Shown here: one piece after another, positions 24,332 through 36,300 of the stretch
Position numbering within the stretch: position 1 is the stretch's first letter
How the letters are laid out: the number at the start of each line of letters is the position of its first letter
DNA from: Xiphophorus maculatus
Lineage: Eukaryota; Chordata; Actinopteri; Cyprinodontiformes; Poeciliidae
Length of the DNA stretch: 64,000 nt
NCBI RefSeq assembly: GCF_002775205.1
Contig: NC_036454.1
Location: 6,453,882 to 6,517,881, forward strand
Direction of reading: 5' to 3'
Translations under genes and position numbers: made by a program
Notes under the pieces: generated by a model
Database searches by the model: none
Seen by the model: only the letters and a program-made list of their open reading frames with translations
What the model was told of the DNA's origin: nothing

Positions 24332-26623
24332 CAGTTCAGTATCTGACCATTTTGAGCGACTTGTGGTGTGAAACGTTGTAATTCAAATTTGTATTGTTTT
24401 TGTAATATTTTAAATCCGACAAATACCATAAAAAAATTTAAATAAATACAAAATAAATGATTCAGTGAGAGAAGAGAAGCTATTCAAACCAACTTTTTTT
24501 CAATATTTGCTAAAACTGAATATATTGAACCAGTTTACCTCTTTACGCCCCCCTGTTTGATTGGTCTATGTTATCAAAGATAACAATATGTGTTACAAAA
24601 TTAGATTTTTAGCACCAACAAGCACCAATTTCAAAATCTGCCATGCAGCAGATGAAAATAGCTTATCTCTTATATCTTGTGTCATAAAATACATCACTTT
24701 TATATGATTTATTTATTCAGCAAGACACTTTACATTTTTGAATGATTTACATGGCAAATTTCTTTACTGGACATAGTATAATTAAATGAGTGAAACAGCA
24801 GCCAAAGGTCAAACAATAACTTTTAAAAGTTATTGTTTTAAATAACTTGTTTTAAATAACGTTTTAAGTCCTCCAAACTTAAAACGTTTGGAGAACGATT
24901 TTCTTCAGAAGAAAATGTTATGTCTTGTCTGCAACTTTCACATGTTGCAAAATTAAAACTTTGCTGTGTTTTAATGTGACTTTATCTCCTAAAGCAATTG
25001 ATTAAACTGGATTTTATTGATAGAGAGAAGAAATGCTTGACATGCTTTTAAGATTTCTGTTGGAAAGAAAACAAATGGTGACTAAATGTGAAATCATTTA
25101 GGAGGGATGAATACGTTTTCAATGCAGTATTCAGAGCAATCACAGGTGGTTTTAAGCTTTTTTCTCAGTACAACACACCTGTTACAATCACCAGTAATTC
25201 CATTTTGTTTAGTATGTTTTTTCCCACCATCGATCACGCTTTACATACTCAAATTCTTTTTAAAAAGTTAATGGTTGTAAGATCTTGAACTCCTAAAGCC
25301 AGGATGAATTAAATTTGATATCTGAAACAGCCTCACTGAAGGTGCACAGAGACCAAATCTGGTAGTGAAAATCATTCCCATGAGTTTTAAACAGCAGGAT
25401 AAAAATCCACCTTAAGGCTGTTTTTAAAAATCCATATTTTTATCTGATCACCCGTCAGTTGTGTGAATGTGTGTGGGTGTTAGTAACCTTTGACCCTGAG
25501 AATAATCTACTCTCGGCAGGACGTGAGAGGACAGACCCCGCAGGAGTTAGACTGGCCTTATTTGCTTTTATTTTATTTTTCAAACCAGACACAAACACAA
25601 TTCAACTTTTTAATAGGGGAGATTTAACAAAAACAAAAAACCCAAAACTTATTTAAATATTAAACAGATTTCAGTGTATTTAAAAATGGAAGTTATCTAC
25701 TGTTCTGAAGGGAGAGACTCACTTGAAGCAAAACTACAGATAAGAGTATATTTTATGTTTGCCGTTATTCACAAGAGAATGGAAATTATTTAAATAGTTT
25801 CTGAATAATGGTGCATCTATTTTCAAAGTGACTGAGATGACACGCAGCAGATAAATCTAAATTGCCTCCAGTTCTACAAACTCATTATGTTTTCTTCAGA
25901 ATTTGGAGCGGTGCAAAACCACTGCATGGCGTCATATTAGATGGAACTGAGAGTGTGTTAAACAGCCACACAGTAGCTTTCTTGGCTGAGCGCCTCGCTG
26001 GAGTGCATTTCAGAGGAGCTTGTGGGCTTGTTATTCATGCTGGAATTTAAAGAGTTTGTTCCACTCATCGTTTGTGTGAATATAAGAGCCCTGATTGAAG
26101 AAATGCCAGAAATGTAGCCTGCTTGTTTCACTGTGATGTTTTATTCATGCAATAGACTCAGCTCACTTAGGTCAACATGGTAATAACTGCAGATCCCCAT
26201 AATATATTAGAGCACACTAACAAAAACACAGTCATTCTTGTGAACTTAAATTTAATAGCAAAAATGTTGCACATGAAAACTAACATTTTATAACATCTTC
26301 ATTTACTCTGGAAGACTTTTGGGATTACATTATATACTTTTGTTTTTCTGAGAGAACAGTTTATAATATTTGTATATAGCAATGAAGACACGGAAATGTT
26401 TTGTTTAGTGAAACATGGTAGGCCCTTAGTACATTGTGTTCACAGTTTGGTAAATTATCAGACTTTGTTAGGGTTTGACAGCACAATATGGAAATTGCCA
26501 AGTGAATTAAAATTCAGTTCATGGATTTTTATTTTTATTTTTTTTCCTGAAAAAGTCTGAACCCCCCTCCCCCTGTAGATGTAAGAAATGGAGAAAGAGT
26601 AAAAAATATGAGCACACCCTACA
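24332..26623. other. intergenic, no gene seen
   Basis: AT-rich DNA. The only structured item is a 28-bp perfect palindrome at 24811-24838, listed separately. No exon or RNA gene was recognised. Confidence 0.55.
24811..24838. repeat. 28-bp perfect palindrome
   Basis: AAACAATAACTTTT abuts its exact reverse complement AAAAGTTATTGTTT. Confidence 0.9.
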
Positions 26624-28039
26624 CACCGTGTTCCAAATTATTATGCAAGTGATATTTTCTCAGATTTTCTTAAATGGTCAATGCAAATGATGGTCAGCAT
26701 AGTTTTCAAGTCATGAACTATTACAGTATAAATCAAATTTTACTGAGCAAAGCTCCCCATGAGAACAGTATTTTTTTCAAAAATCAAAAACTCAAAATGC
26801 ACTGTTCCAAATTATTATGCACAGCAGATTTTCTAAACATTTTATACATTATAAAGAACTGCAAACAGTCATTCTTTGAATGTGCAGCATTAGGTGGTCA
26901 CATGTACTAAAATCAAAAGCTATTTCAATCAAAAACATTTTAACAGACCGAGTTACATGTTAACATAGGACCTTCTTTGATATCACAGCACAATTCTTGC
27001 TTTCATTGAACTTGTGAGTTTGTGGAAAGTTTCTGCTTGAATTTCTCTGCAGGATGTCAGAAAACCTTCCCAGAGCTGCTGGTTTGATATGAACTGCACT
27101 CCACTCTCAGATCTTCTGCTTGAGGAAACTCCAAAGGTTCCCTTTTATGCCCACAGCAGCCAATGACACAGTGGCATTCCTTGCAGCATGAGATGGTGCA
27201 TTGTGATTCATGAAGATGATTTTACTGCTGAAGGTACGGCTCTTCTTTTGGAACCATGAAAGAAAGTGATCAGTCAGAAAGTCCATATACTTTCTGAGAT
27301 CATTTTCACACCTTCATGGACTCTGAAGGGGCCGACCAATGATTCTCTCCCCATGACTTCGGCCCAAAGCATGACTCCACCACCTCCTTGCTGACATCAC
27401 AGCCATATTGGGACGTGGTGGCCATCCACCACCAATCCACTACTGCGTCCATCTGGACCATCCAGGGTTGCATAGCAGTCATCAGTGAACAAGTCGGTTT
27501 GAAAATTAGTCTTCATGTCTAGCTGGGCCCACTGCGACCATTTCTGCTTGTGAGCTCTGGTTAGGGGCCCAATAGTAGCTTCATGCACCGCAAGCCTCTG
27601 GAGGATCCTCCACCTTGAGGTTCCAGAGGCTCCAGCAGCTTCAAATAACTATTTGCTGCTTTGTAAGGGCATTTTAACAGCTGCTCTCTTAATCCGATGA
27701 ATTTGTGTAACAGAAACCTTCCTCATTCTGCCTTTATCTGTACAAACCATCTTTGCTCTGAATCAGCCACAAATCACTTCGCATTGACCATTTAAGAAAA
27801 TTTGAGAAAATATCACTTGCATAATAATTTGGAACACGGTGTACTGTAGAATAACCTTCTTAAGTAGATTTCCTTTAATTGAGCTCATCAGACAAACTAA
27901 TGAACCAGCTTTCTGAAATTAATTATAGTGATTGAAAGAGCCCTGACACACAATACCATCTATAAATTTAATAGCACAACAAAAAATTTAATCTTTATGC
28001 TACTTAAAACCAATTTGCATAATAATTTGGAAAGCAGTA
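26624..28039 (-). mobile_element. rearranged mariner-family transposon
   Basis: In minus orientation the family-type 5' end starts at 28039 (TTCCAAATTATTATGCAAAT) and the 3' end lies at 26624 (minus strand TTTGGAACACGGTG). A further copy of the 3' terminus sits inverted inside at 27781-27841. It matches 26624-26684 at 60 of 61 bases, so 26624-27841 also looks like an element with 61-bp inverted repeats. A subterminal TTCCAAATTATTATGCA recurs at 26806-26822. The right flank has TA as expected for Tc1/mariner insertion; on the left it appears mutated. The enclosed transposase is dead. Confidence 0.85.
26983..27750 (-). pseudogene. decayed mariner transposase
   Basis: A DDE transposase relic that once catalysed cut-and-paste movement of the surrounding element. 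Minus-strand translation in shifting frames gives family-like stretches: TDKGRMRKVSVTQIHRIKRA, KQKWSQWAQLDMKTNFQ, LFTDDCYATLDGPDGRSSG, VDGHHVP, QQGGGGVMLWA, NHNAPSHAARN, LWEGFLTSCREIQAE. At least four in-frame stops and several frameshifts interrupt it. The second catalytic Asp, normally before NAPSHA, is His here. The SPDLNP segment with the third acidic residue is missing: the frame jumps from GIKG straight to NLW. The N-terminal DNA-binding part is absent, replaced by the inverted element end. It cannot be active. Confidence 0.9.
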
Positions 28040-28875
28040 TAGATACAGTATTTGGATTAATTTCACATTCCCCATGAATAAGCTGAATTTTGAGACATTG
28101 TTAAAAAACAAAGGGAATAAAAGTTATTTCCATAATAACTGGTTTGCTACTCCAATCCAGCACATTATGAGTAAATGACTGTAAACTACTGTCATGTATT
28201 GGTTGTCAACTTAGTTATGAAGAGAATCACTCCTCTTTGAGGCTACAAAAGGTTTTGGTAGTAAAAATACGAAGTGGTGAAGAAACATAGCAACTAACTT
28301 CTGTTTGCTGTGGTTCTGCCTTTTAAAAAAAAATTGGTTATACTTTAAGGGACATAAATCTCTAGCCTAGATGTGAAAAATGCAAGAATTATTTTTTCAA
28401 CACAGAATACAGTTGATAATACATGATTTTGTTTGCTGAAAAGGGACAATATTATAGATGTCGTACAGCAAAACCAGCTGAGTTATTTCTTGTTAAGTCC
28501 AGGTGGAAATCTGACAGAAACCACAAGGCTGCTGTTAGCAACTAATGCACAATGTGCCATCTCGCGGAAAACTTGGCTACAATGTCACCTGCTGTCAATA
28601 GCCACAGTTGATCATGGTGACAGTTTTATGCTGCTAAGCTTCATGGCCACATTAATTCCCATGATGACTCCCAATACATCAAAGCAATATGAATTCTGCC
28701 TCCTTTTCCGCCTGGCGTATAAATGTCGCTGGCCTCGCTCACTCAAAGCTCACCGCATTATCAACAAGGCTGTTTGTTCTGTCAGGAGGACAGTCTGTTA
28801 GATTAGGATCTGTCACAACGTCAGCAAACAGTGTTTGGACAGCGGTTGGTGTTTTCCACAGGTCTAGCTTCAAAA

Positions 28876-28911
28876 CAGAATGTGTTTTACGTTCCAGTAA
28901 AACACATTCTG
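28876..28911. repeat. 15-bp perfect hairpin
   Basis: CAGAATGTGTTTTAC (28876-28890) and GTAAAACACATTCTG (28897-28911) are exact reverse complements with a GTTCCA loop. Confidence 0.9.
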
Positions 28912-29029
28912 ATGCCTGTCTACATCGTTTTAAACTGTGTGATTGTGAGTGTGAGTGGGAGTAAAAATAGCAATAGGTATTTTGTTCCATATAACACAGT
29001 AGGAGTGTAACCGGTAAACCTTTTATGGA

Positions 29030-29229
29030 TGCAAACTCGACTAAAAACCCACCTGTTTAGGATTGCATTTGAAACGTAATCAATTACAAATTTATTGATG
29101 GAACCTGATTTAATGTCGTGTTTTGATTGTTGATTCTATGTTGCATTGTGTTTCTGTGTTTGATGTGATGTAAAGCACTTTGAAATGCCTTGCTGCTGAA
29201 ATGTGCTATACAAATAAAATTTGATTGAT
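29030..29229 (+). repeat. LINE 3'-end fragment
   Basis: It ends AAATAAAATTTGATTGAT after TAAAGCACTTTGAAATGCC and TTGCTGCTGAAATGTGCTAT, the reverse of the 22249 copy. The upstream part, CTAAAAACCCACCTGTTTAG, could encode a KTHLFR-like end of a LINE reverse-transcriptase frame, in keeping with a 5'-truncated insertion. Confidence 0.7.
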
Positions 29230-30322
29230 AACAGCTTTAAGAAAAAGGGAGAGGAAAACACTGCACATAAAAATTAAAAACAGGATTTCTATCATTACAA
29301 AGATAAACACAGAAGAAAAGGAAAACACTGCATTTTATTACAACTTCAGTTATTTTATCAAACTGTCTGCAATATTGAAATGACATTATATAAAATATAC
29401 ACAGTAAATGTTAAAACAAGGCTTTAAAAATCAAACCTGAGTGAGCGTTTGGGGCCCAGCATGGTTTGGCAAACGTGCTAAAATTGGCTCTCATTTTCGC
29501 AGTTGTGTTACAAAAGTCATATTTTGCGATAAGGTGACCACGTCAAACATCCGATTGCAACCATGCTAAGCCATTTAAGGTGCTTTGATATCTTAAGCTA
29601 AAATAAGAATCCTTAGGAACCCTTCGCTCAACAGTTTCCAGGATCTGCAAGACTCCAAAAATGTTGCAGGAGTGCAGCAAATGTGGAAAACCTCATTAGA
29701 GGAGAACTCTCCAAGACCATCTGAAGACCATTCGTTCTGGTTGATTCTTAATGTTTTACTACAGAGGCTCCATCGTTAAGAAAACTGCATTTGATTAGTC
29801 TTCACTCTGCAAGTTCTTCAACCTGGGATGACCCTCAGCAGTTTGCCACGCAACAGAATTGAAAATGTTGATAGTATTTTAGTATTTCAATGCTAGCTCA
29901 TTTGTTTGACAAAGTGATGAAGCATTGCTTATAAAGAGTCAATAGACGTGAGCAGAGCTCCGCTGAGTCATTTCCAGCAGTACAAAGCCCTGCCAGGTGT
30001 TAACTACCCCATCAATATGATGACCTTCAGACCTGCAGCGCACTAATCCTTCACTGCATCATTACAGGACTGCACAACAGTCCAACAATGCTAAGACCTT
30101 GTCATTCCCTGTGCCTGGTAGTAATTACAGAGTCAAAGGTGAACTAGAAGCCATTCCATTATTTGCCTTCACATTAGACTTGACACAAGCAGAAGAACTG
30201 CATTTCTGATGCCTAAAACACATTATATATCGTCGGTAGTGTTGCATCAAAACCTTGAGATCAAAGCAGTGCGTAACATTTTCAAAGCATAACACCCAAA
30301 ATGTCACTTTGGCGATCACTGT

Positions 30323-30344
30323 CTGTGTGTGTGTGTGTGTGTGT
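30323..30344. repeat. (GT)n microsatellite
   Basis: About eleven uninterrupted GT units follow CACTGTCT. Confidence 0.9.
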
Positions 30345-33300
30345 TGTCAGCTCTGAGTGTGTACCAAGGCAGGTCTGTCAGAAAAAATAAAAAATAAAAA
30401 TCTTCAGACAAAAATTTCACAAACCTTGGCTGTGGTTTTGTGCAGCCTCAAAAGAGGCTGCTGCGTGAAGAAAACACATAATGAAAGCATGTCACCGTCA
30501 GATGTTCACATAAAATATTAACTAGTCTGCTTGTTTGTTTTGCTCCGGTTGCTGTGGCGTGAGAATGCGCCTGACACAAATTATAATCAACAAACACTGA
30601 AAGATGAGTCTCGGATAAGAGCAGTGACTCTTAGGGTTTATTGATTGTTGCTTTTTTTTTTTTTTTTTTACTTTATTCTGGATCACGTAATTCTTCTGAG
30701 TCATATGTGTATAAAATTGTTCCAAAAATATCTACCAATCTGATAAAGGATAAACACTGTGTGTGTTTAGTTGTGGTATAGTGGCACACATATGGCGTCA
30801 TGGTTTAATGTAAGTATTTCAACCATGTGCTCATTTCCTAACCACTGAAACTGATGCATTAAACTGGATTTAGTTATTGCAGTTATTGTATAGTTACTAT
30901 AACAGCACCGTTTTTGTCTTTTGACTGAAGAATTTGGCAGCTAATCAGGACTTTATTAAAGCGGGACGGTGTAGCATTTTAACTTTCTTATTGCCATAAT
31001 TAAATGTAGGTCACCTCGGATTCATTTAGATTATTTGGGTGTTTAAATATCAAGAAAGGTGCAATGAAAAAGTGTTTCCCAAGTTATCAACCTTCAGTAT
31101 CCGACTGTGCATTAGTGTGTGTTTTTGCCAATGCAACATCAGTTTAAAGTGCAAAATAAACTAATTTAAAATCTGAACTGACATGACAGGTTAAAAGTTA
31201 CTGCGTTTGAAAACTTAGTCCAAATGAATTGGTTTTCAGTCCAAATGTCACATTTTGTTTTCTGATTGCATGAATATTAAAATATGTCAGTGAGAGCAGG
31301 TTTTATAACAGTTAGATAAAGCATAACATATTGTTTCTGTGAGTAAAATAAACACAAGAGAATAAAACGGAGATAGTACAGGAGATTACATAATCAGTAT
31401 TCTAATGTCACGGCCTAAATATACATTTTTATTTTCAGACAAAATATGATAAATGAATGAGAACTAGTTCATTTGAGCTATGCACTTATTTCAGAATGTT
31501 TAGCTGGTGAACTATGAACATAAATTAATTGATTTTAGCCTGACTGAACTTCATTTGGAACTACTTATTGCAAAGAATGAACATGCAGAGCGTTGTATAT
31601 CGCAGACCTTGACTTTAACATCTTCCTTTACATTTTCTGTCTCTGATTCAGCTTAGCAACAGGTGGGCTTATCTTATCAAAGCATGAATAATCCTTTTCA
31701 CACACATTAAATCCCATCTAAACCAGAGTGCATAAAAGCACCTAAATGGAGAGTTATGGAAGAAACGTATATTTGACCTGATGAAATTGACTTTCCCACA
31801 AACATTGTTGACATGGGCCTCCTCCAAACTCTACACATAATTAGCTGTGTTTTAATGCTGTGACAGACATTACACCACAGGACAACAAAGCAACTTTTGA
31901 CCTTTCTTTGCAAAGAGACCTACCAACAGTGCAAAGGGTTTCCTAGTAACTTCAGCAAGTTTGCTTTCTTGTAAAATGGGAGGGAAAACAGTTCATTGTG
32001 CCGTAAGAAGGTCCAGGTGGTGGGAACCTTGAAGACTGAATTTGAAGATGAAAAAGGTTATTTTTAAGAAAATGGAAATTGTGATCAAGCCACCCGATTC
32101 CCTGTGGATTACAATACATAAATACATTAAATAAAATACTAAATGTGAAATTTAATCGTAATAGAAATGCAACATTACCAAATGAACAGAGCAAAAGAAC
32201 AAACCACTACAGCAGTATTACTGCTGAGTTGGTTTACATTAGATTATGTGAATTTAATTTGAAGCAGAACTTTTCACATGAGATGAGTAATATACATTCC
32301 TGACACCAATGACAGCAGTTTCATCTTATTTCAGTGACTGGTGGCTGAAATGAGCCAAGAAATATAAACCTGGGAAATAAAAAGGAGGCAGGAAAACAGA
32401 TATCTTACTGACAAAAAAGTGAGTGAAGGCAATAAATGTTGGAGTAAATTGGCACACAGAGGTGATACACATAACTGATCTGGTTCATATTATTCTTACT
32501 GGTTCCATCATTATACACCAGAGATAAAAATGATGGATGCGTTTTTACAGAATTGCAAATAACTTCTACGTCTACTTTGATATGCATTAAAATTCAGCTC
32601 ATAGCTTCAAACCACTTTGCGAAAACAACTTAAATCATATAAAGGACTGGTTTGTTGGAATGAGCAAAACTTTGTCAGACAACTAATAATAGAAGTGACA
32701 TTATAGTTCAATAAAGAAAATGACAGGTAGCTTCTTTACATAGAAAAACAAGGAAATAATATTTAAAAAATATAGAAAAATAATATTTATACATAGACTG
32801 TATGTTGAGTTTCAAGTTTACGGCACAAACCGTTCTATTCTGGCTCTTGACTGTTTTTATAAAATAATGTAGATATGTGCTCTCTATCAGCTTTTCACAA
32901 TGAGAACTTTAGAGAATACAACCTATAATCCAGATAATGAAATAAGCCATTACATAATAATGGGATCACAAGACCCGACATGACTTTTGTAATATTTTTA
33001 GATAAAGTAGAAGTCTTAATTTTTGTTTGGTTTCTCACATAAAGGTTTGCAAAAATCACAAACTGGAAAAAAAAATCCTTGCAGAGCAAACCTATTAAGA
33101 TTTGATCAAAGTTTCTAAGCTAGATCAATGATGGTATTTCAAAAAGAATAAACTGAGCTGCTGTCTAAAGCACTCCACACCAAACTGCAGCAAGAAAGAT
33201 ACTGTAACAATAAAACACTGGAGGTTGAAGATCGACCCGATTCTCCTTATTTGGCTGTGAACAGATTTTACATTTGAAAAAGCAATAAAGTGGGAGCTGT

Positions 33301-36300
33301 CAACATGTGGCAGGACCAATAATGAATATGGAAAGCCGCATGTTTGTGTTCCATGCCCCAAATTATGTTGAGTTTCTGGTTCTCCTAATTAACAGTAAGG
33401 CAAAGTGCGCAGAATTCCAACATTACTGGTACTGACAAATGTGGAAAAGATGCTTAAATGTAGCCTCATATCAGCAAAATAGCAAAAAACAAAAACATTG
33501 TGCATTATACATCATTTGATTGCAGTCATTTTCCTAAGCTTCAGTCAGTGACTGTTCTGGTAGTTGAGGCTCAGAGCCAAAGTAAAGTTGCAAAATGTTT
33601 ACGACCTGCTCATGACCTTCTCCACAAAACTTTGTCGATGTTTTTGTTTTTTAAAAACTGAATGCAGACAGGCACAAAAACCTGCATATGTTCCAGCTCT
33701 GTGCTGCTCTCACTATTATTTGCTGACTGACATGCAGCTGTTAATATTTTGCCCACAAGTGGAGTCAGGCACTTCAGCCTCGGAGGGGGGCACCAAGCAC
33801 TTGTGTTTCTGCATGCCAATAAAGCAGAGTACACCCATTTAGCTGGAAGGCAAGTCTGTTCTATTTGCATACCACCACACCCTTGATATTACTTATTAAT
33901 CTTTTGATGGGTCTACATAGTCCAAAATGCAGCAGTTCTTAATTAAAATGTGTTTCTATCAGGGTTGCTAATGACCCGTAGCTTGAAATGTGCAGAAAGT
34001 TTTTTTTTTTTCCCCAGGAGTGGCTGCATGCTGCCAGGAGTGTGGGAGGCGGCTCAGTGACCTTGCTTCAGTCATGACTGATTATGTTAGCTCTTTGTGC
34101 TGAAGTGATTCTTGTTTTTTGGCTCAGTAAATGTTATAAAAAAAATGCTGATTATCTACAAAATGGCAAGTGTGTTTGTTTCTGCTTATCTTTAAAGCGC
34201 AAGACGTGCATATGTAATTGCGTGACCACATGTACTTGAGTTAAATGCGTAATATTCAAATGGGAACAAAGAAGTAGTTAGCTGACAAAATGAAGCAGCA
34301 TAAAAAAGGTTGCCACTGAAGTGACGAAAAATTAAAGACAATAAGAAGAATTAATGGATTACCAGGATGCAAGCAAAATGAAATTTGTTGGAGAGCCATT
34401 AAGAAGAAGGGAAAACTGGAGCACGTCAATCCAGACTTTACAAGACACTGTTTTTGTCCCTTTTATGTAACTTATGAAAAGGAAGATATTTTCTCCAGGG
34501 GCTATTTATCACTGATGTTCTGTACTAAAATATGACTTAATGGCTGCCTCAAGGCAAAACAAAGAAAACATTAAAGTGATCATAATGAATCCAGAGGCTT
34601 TTAAAGCAACCGCTCCTGAGAGTTTTGCACTGCTACTTTTCTTACTTCCTGTCACAGTAAGCTCAGCTGCTTTGCTATTGTTATCGTTAGTTTGTTACCG
34701 GGTTCTCACTGTTGCTTGTGTTGAGTCACTTTTACACTGCTGTACCTTTGGCATTATCACATGGGTAATCTTTGGATATTAATTTGAGACTTTAAAAAAA
34801 AAATTAAAGAAAGTGTTTGCTTATTTTTCAATGCACCAACTAATCTTCATGGGCTCCACTACTGTTGCCTGAATCTACAGAATTTTGTGTCAAGTCTCTC
34901 ATTACATCATGAGTTTTATTATCTGTGTCTTTGTGGGCTCTAGTCCAGATTCTTTTGGAGTTTTGCCTGGCCCACCTCCTACTTCCTGTTGTCTCCTCCC
35001 TCATCTGGGTTTTCACTTTTATGAGCGAAAATGCCAAGAACATTTAGCCAAAAACCTCACCTGTGTCTGCGCCTCGGATTATTGAATCCTCCATCAAGCA
35101 GCAGCACCTATGTAGTAAAATCAGCATTCAGTTCATGCTTGGCATCAATACCTGATTACCTACTTTAGGGCTGTAATTCTCCATCTGAATAATGGGCACA
35201 GTTAACAGTGTGGTAGTACACACTGTTACCTGTCCCCAGGTATCAGTTCCGAACCTCTGCTGCTCTTAACAGAGACTCTAACCTTGAATTAAACTCACCT
35301 TAAAACATTATAGCTTGCAATCTGTTCTCGGTTTTGAGTCCCGTTTAACAGTCCAAAAAGTGGATGATTTTCTAAAACTATTTTAAAGGCTAAAAATGCC
35401 AACATTACCTGAACCTTCAGCTGCTTTTACAGTAGTTTAATTACTGTTTTAATTCAAAGTTGTACTATTTAGTAATAGTTTAAAAGTCTCAGTTCTAGGC
35501 TATGCAGTCCATGTTATGTTGAACTGATGTGTCTCTCTATTTCTTGCAAAAATATGTCAGGATTCATAATTATACACATTTGTAAAATATTTAATATCCT
35601 ACATGATCAAAATCCAGATATTGAATTGAACTTTTTTCATAACTTGAATTGTGAATAATTGTGATTATTATACATATTTAGTGAAAGAATCAGTGACATA
35701 AGGATCTGCCCTAAAATTACTGAACGAGAACCATCGTTTGGCATTCATCCTGTAAATGCATGCAAATAAAACTAAGGATTATAATGAGGAAAAGGTTTTT
35801 ATTTTTATTTGCCCAGTGGTACAAGATGACAATTAGCAGAATAACTTTGCAGATAATCAGAAGCTGAAAACTAGAGGGTGTAGGCATTTGTGTGAAATGG
35901 TTGGGTGGTGCTGGTGTAAGGGGACACTTTTTAAACAGATCTGATCAGAAAGGCACTTGAATTGGAGCTTGTTGCCAGGCAACAAAACAGATAAGAGATG
36001 GAGGAAGGTGAAGAATCTTTACAGTAATTAGTCAAACCAGAGTGCTGTGGATCAGCTTAAATCTTCCCCCTGCTTCTCTTCTGGCATCACAACATAATAT
36101 TCCACTTTGAGTGTGCTCAGCATCCAATTTAAAGTAAGGCAACAGCAAGTTGAATTTGGATGTGATGAACAAGCTACAGAAATGTGGGACATGTGCAAAC
36201 ACATTTAATCATTTCATTTTGTTTGAAAATCTACCAGGGGAGTACAATTTGTCAGAAACATCAAGATGACAAATATAAGGACTTACAGTAGTGTTGACAG

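Noticed and set aside
28433..28801. 122-codon plus-strand open frame
   Set aside because: No motif or family likeness; other frames are equally open over the same stretch.
34540..34782. 80-codon frame with a hydrophobic segment that could be a small membrane protein
   Set aside because: The Leu/Val/Phe-rich stretch follows from T-rich sequence; there is no promoter, polyadenylation or splice support.
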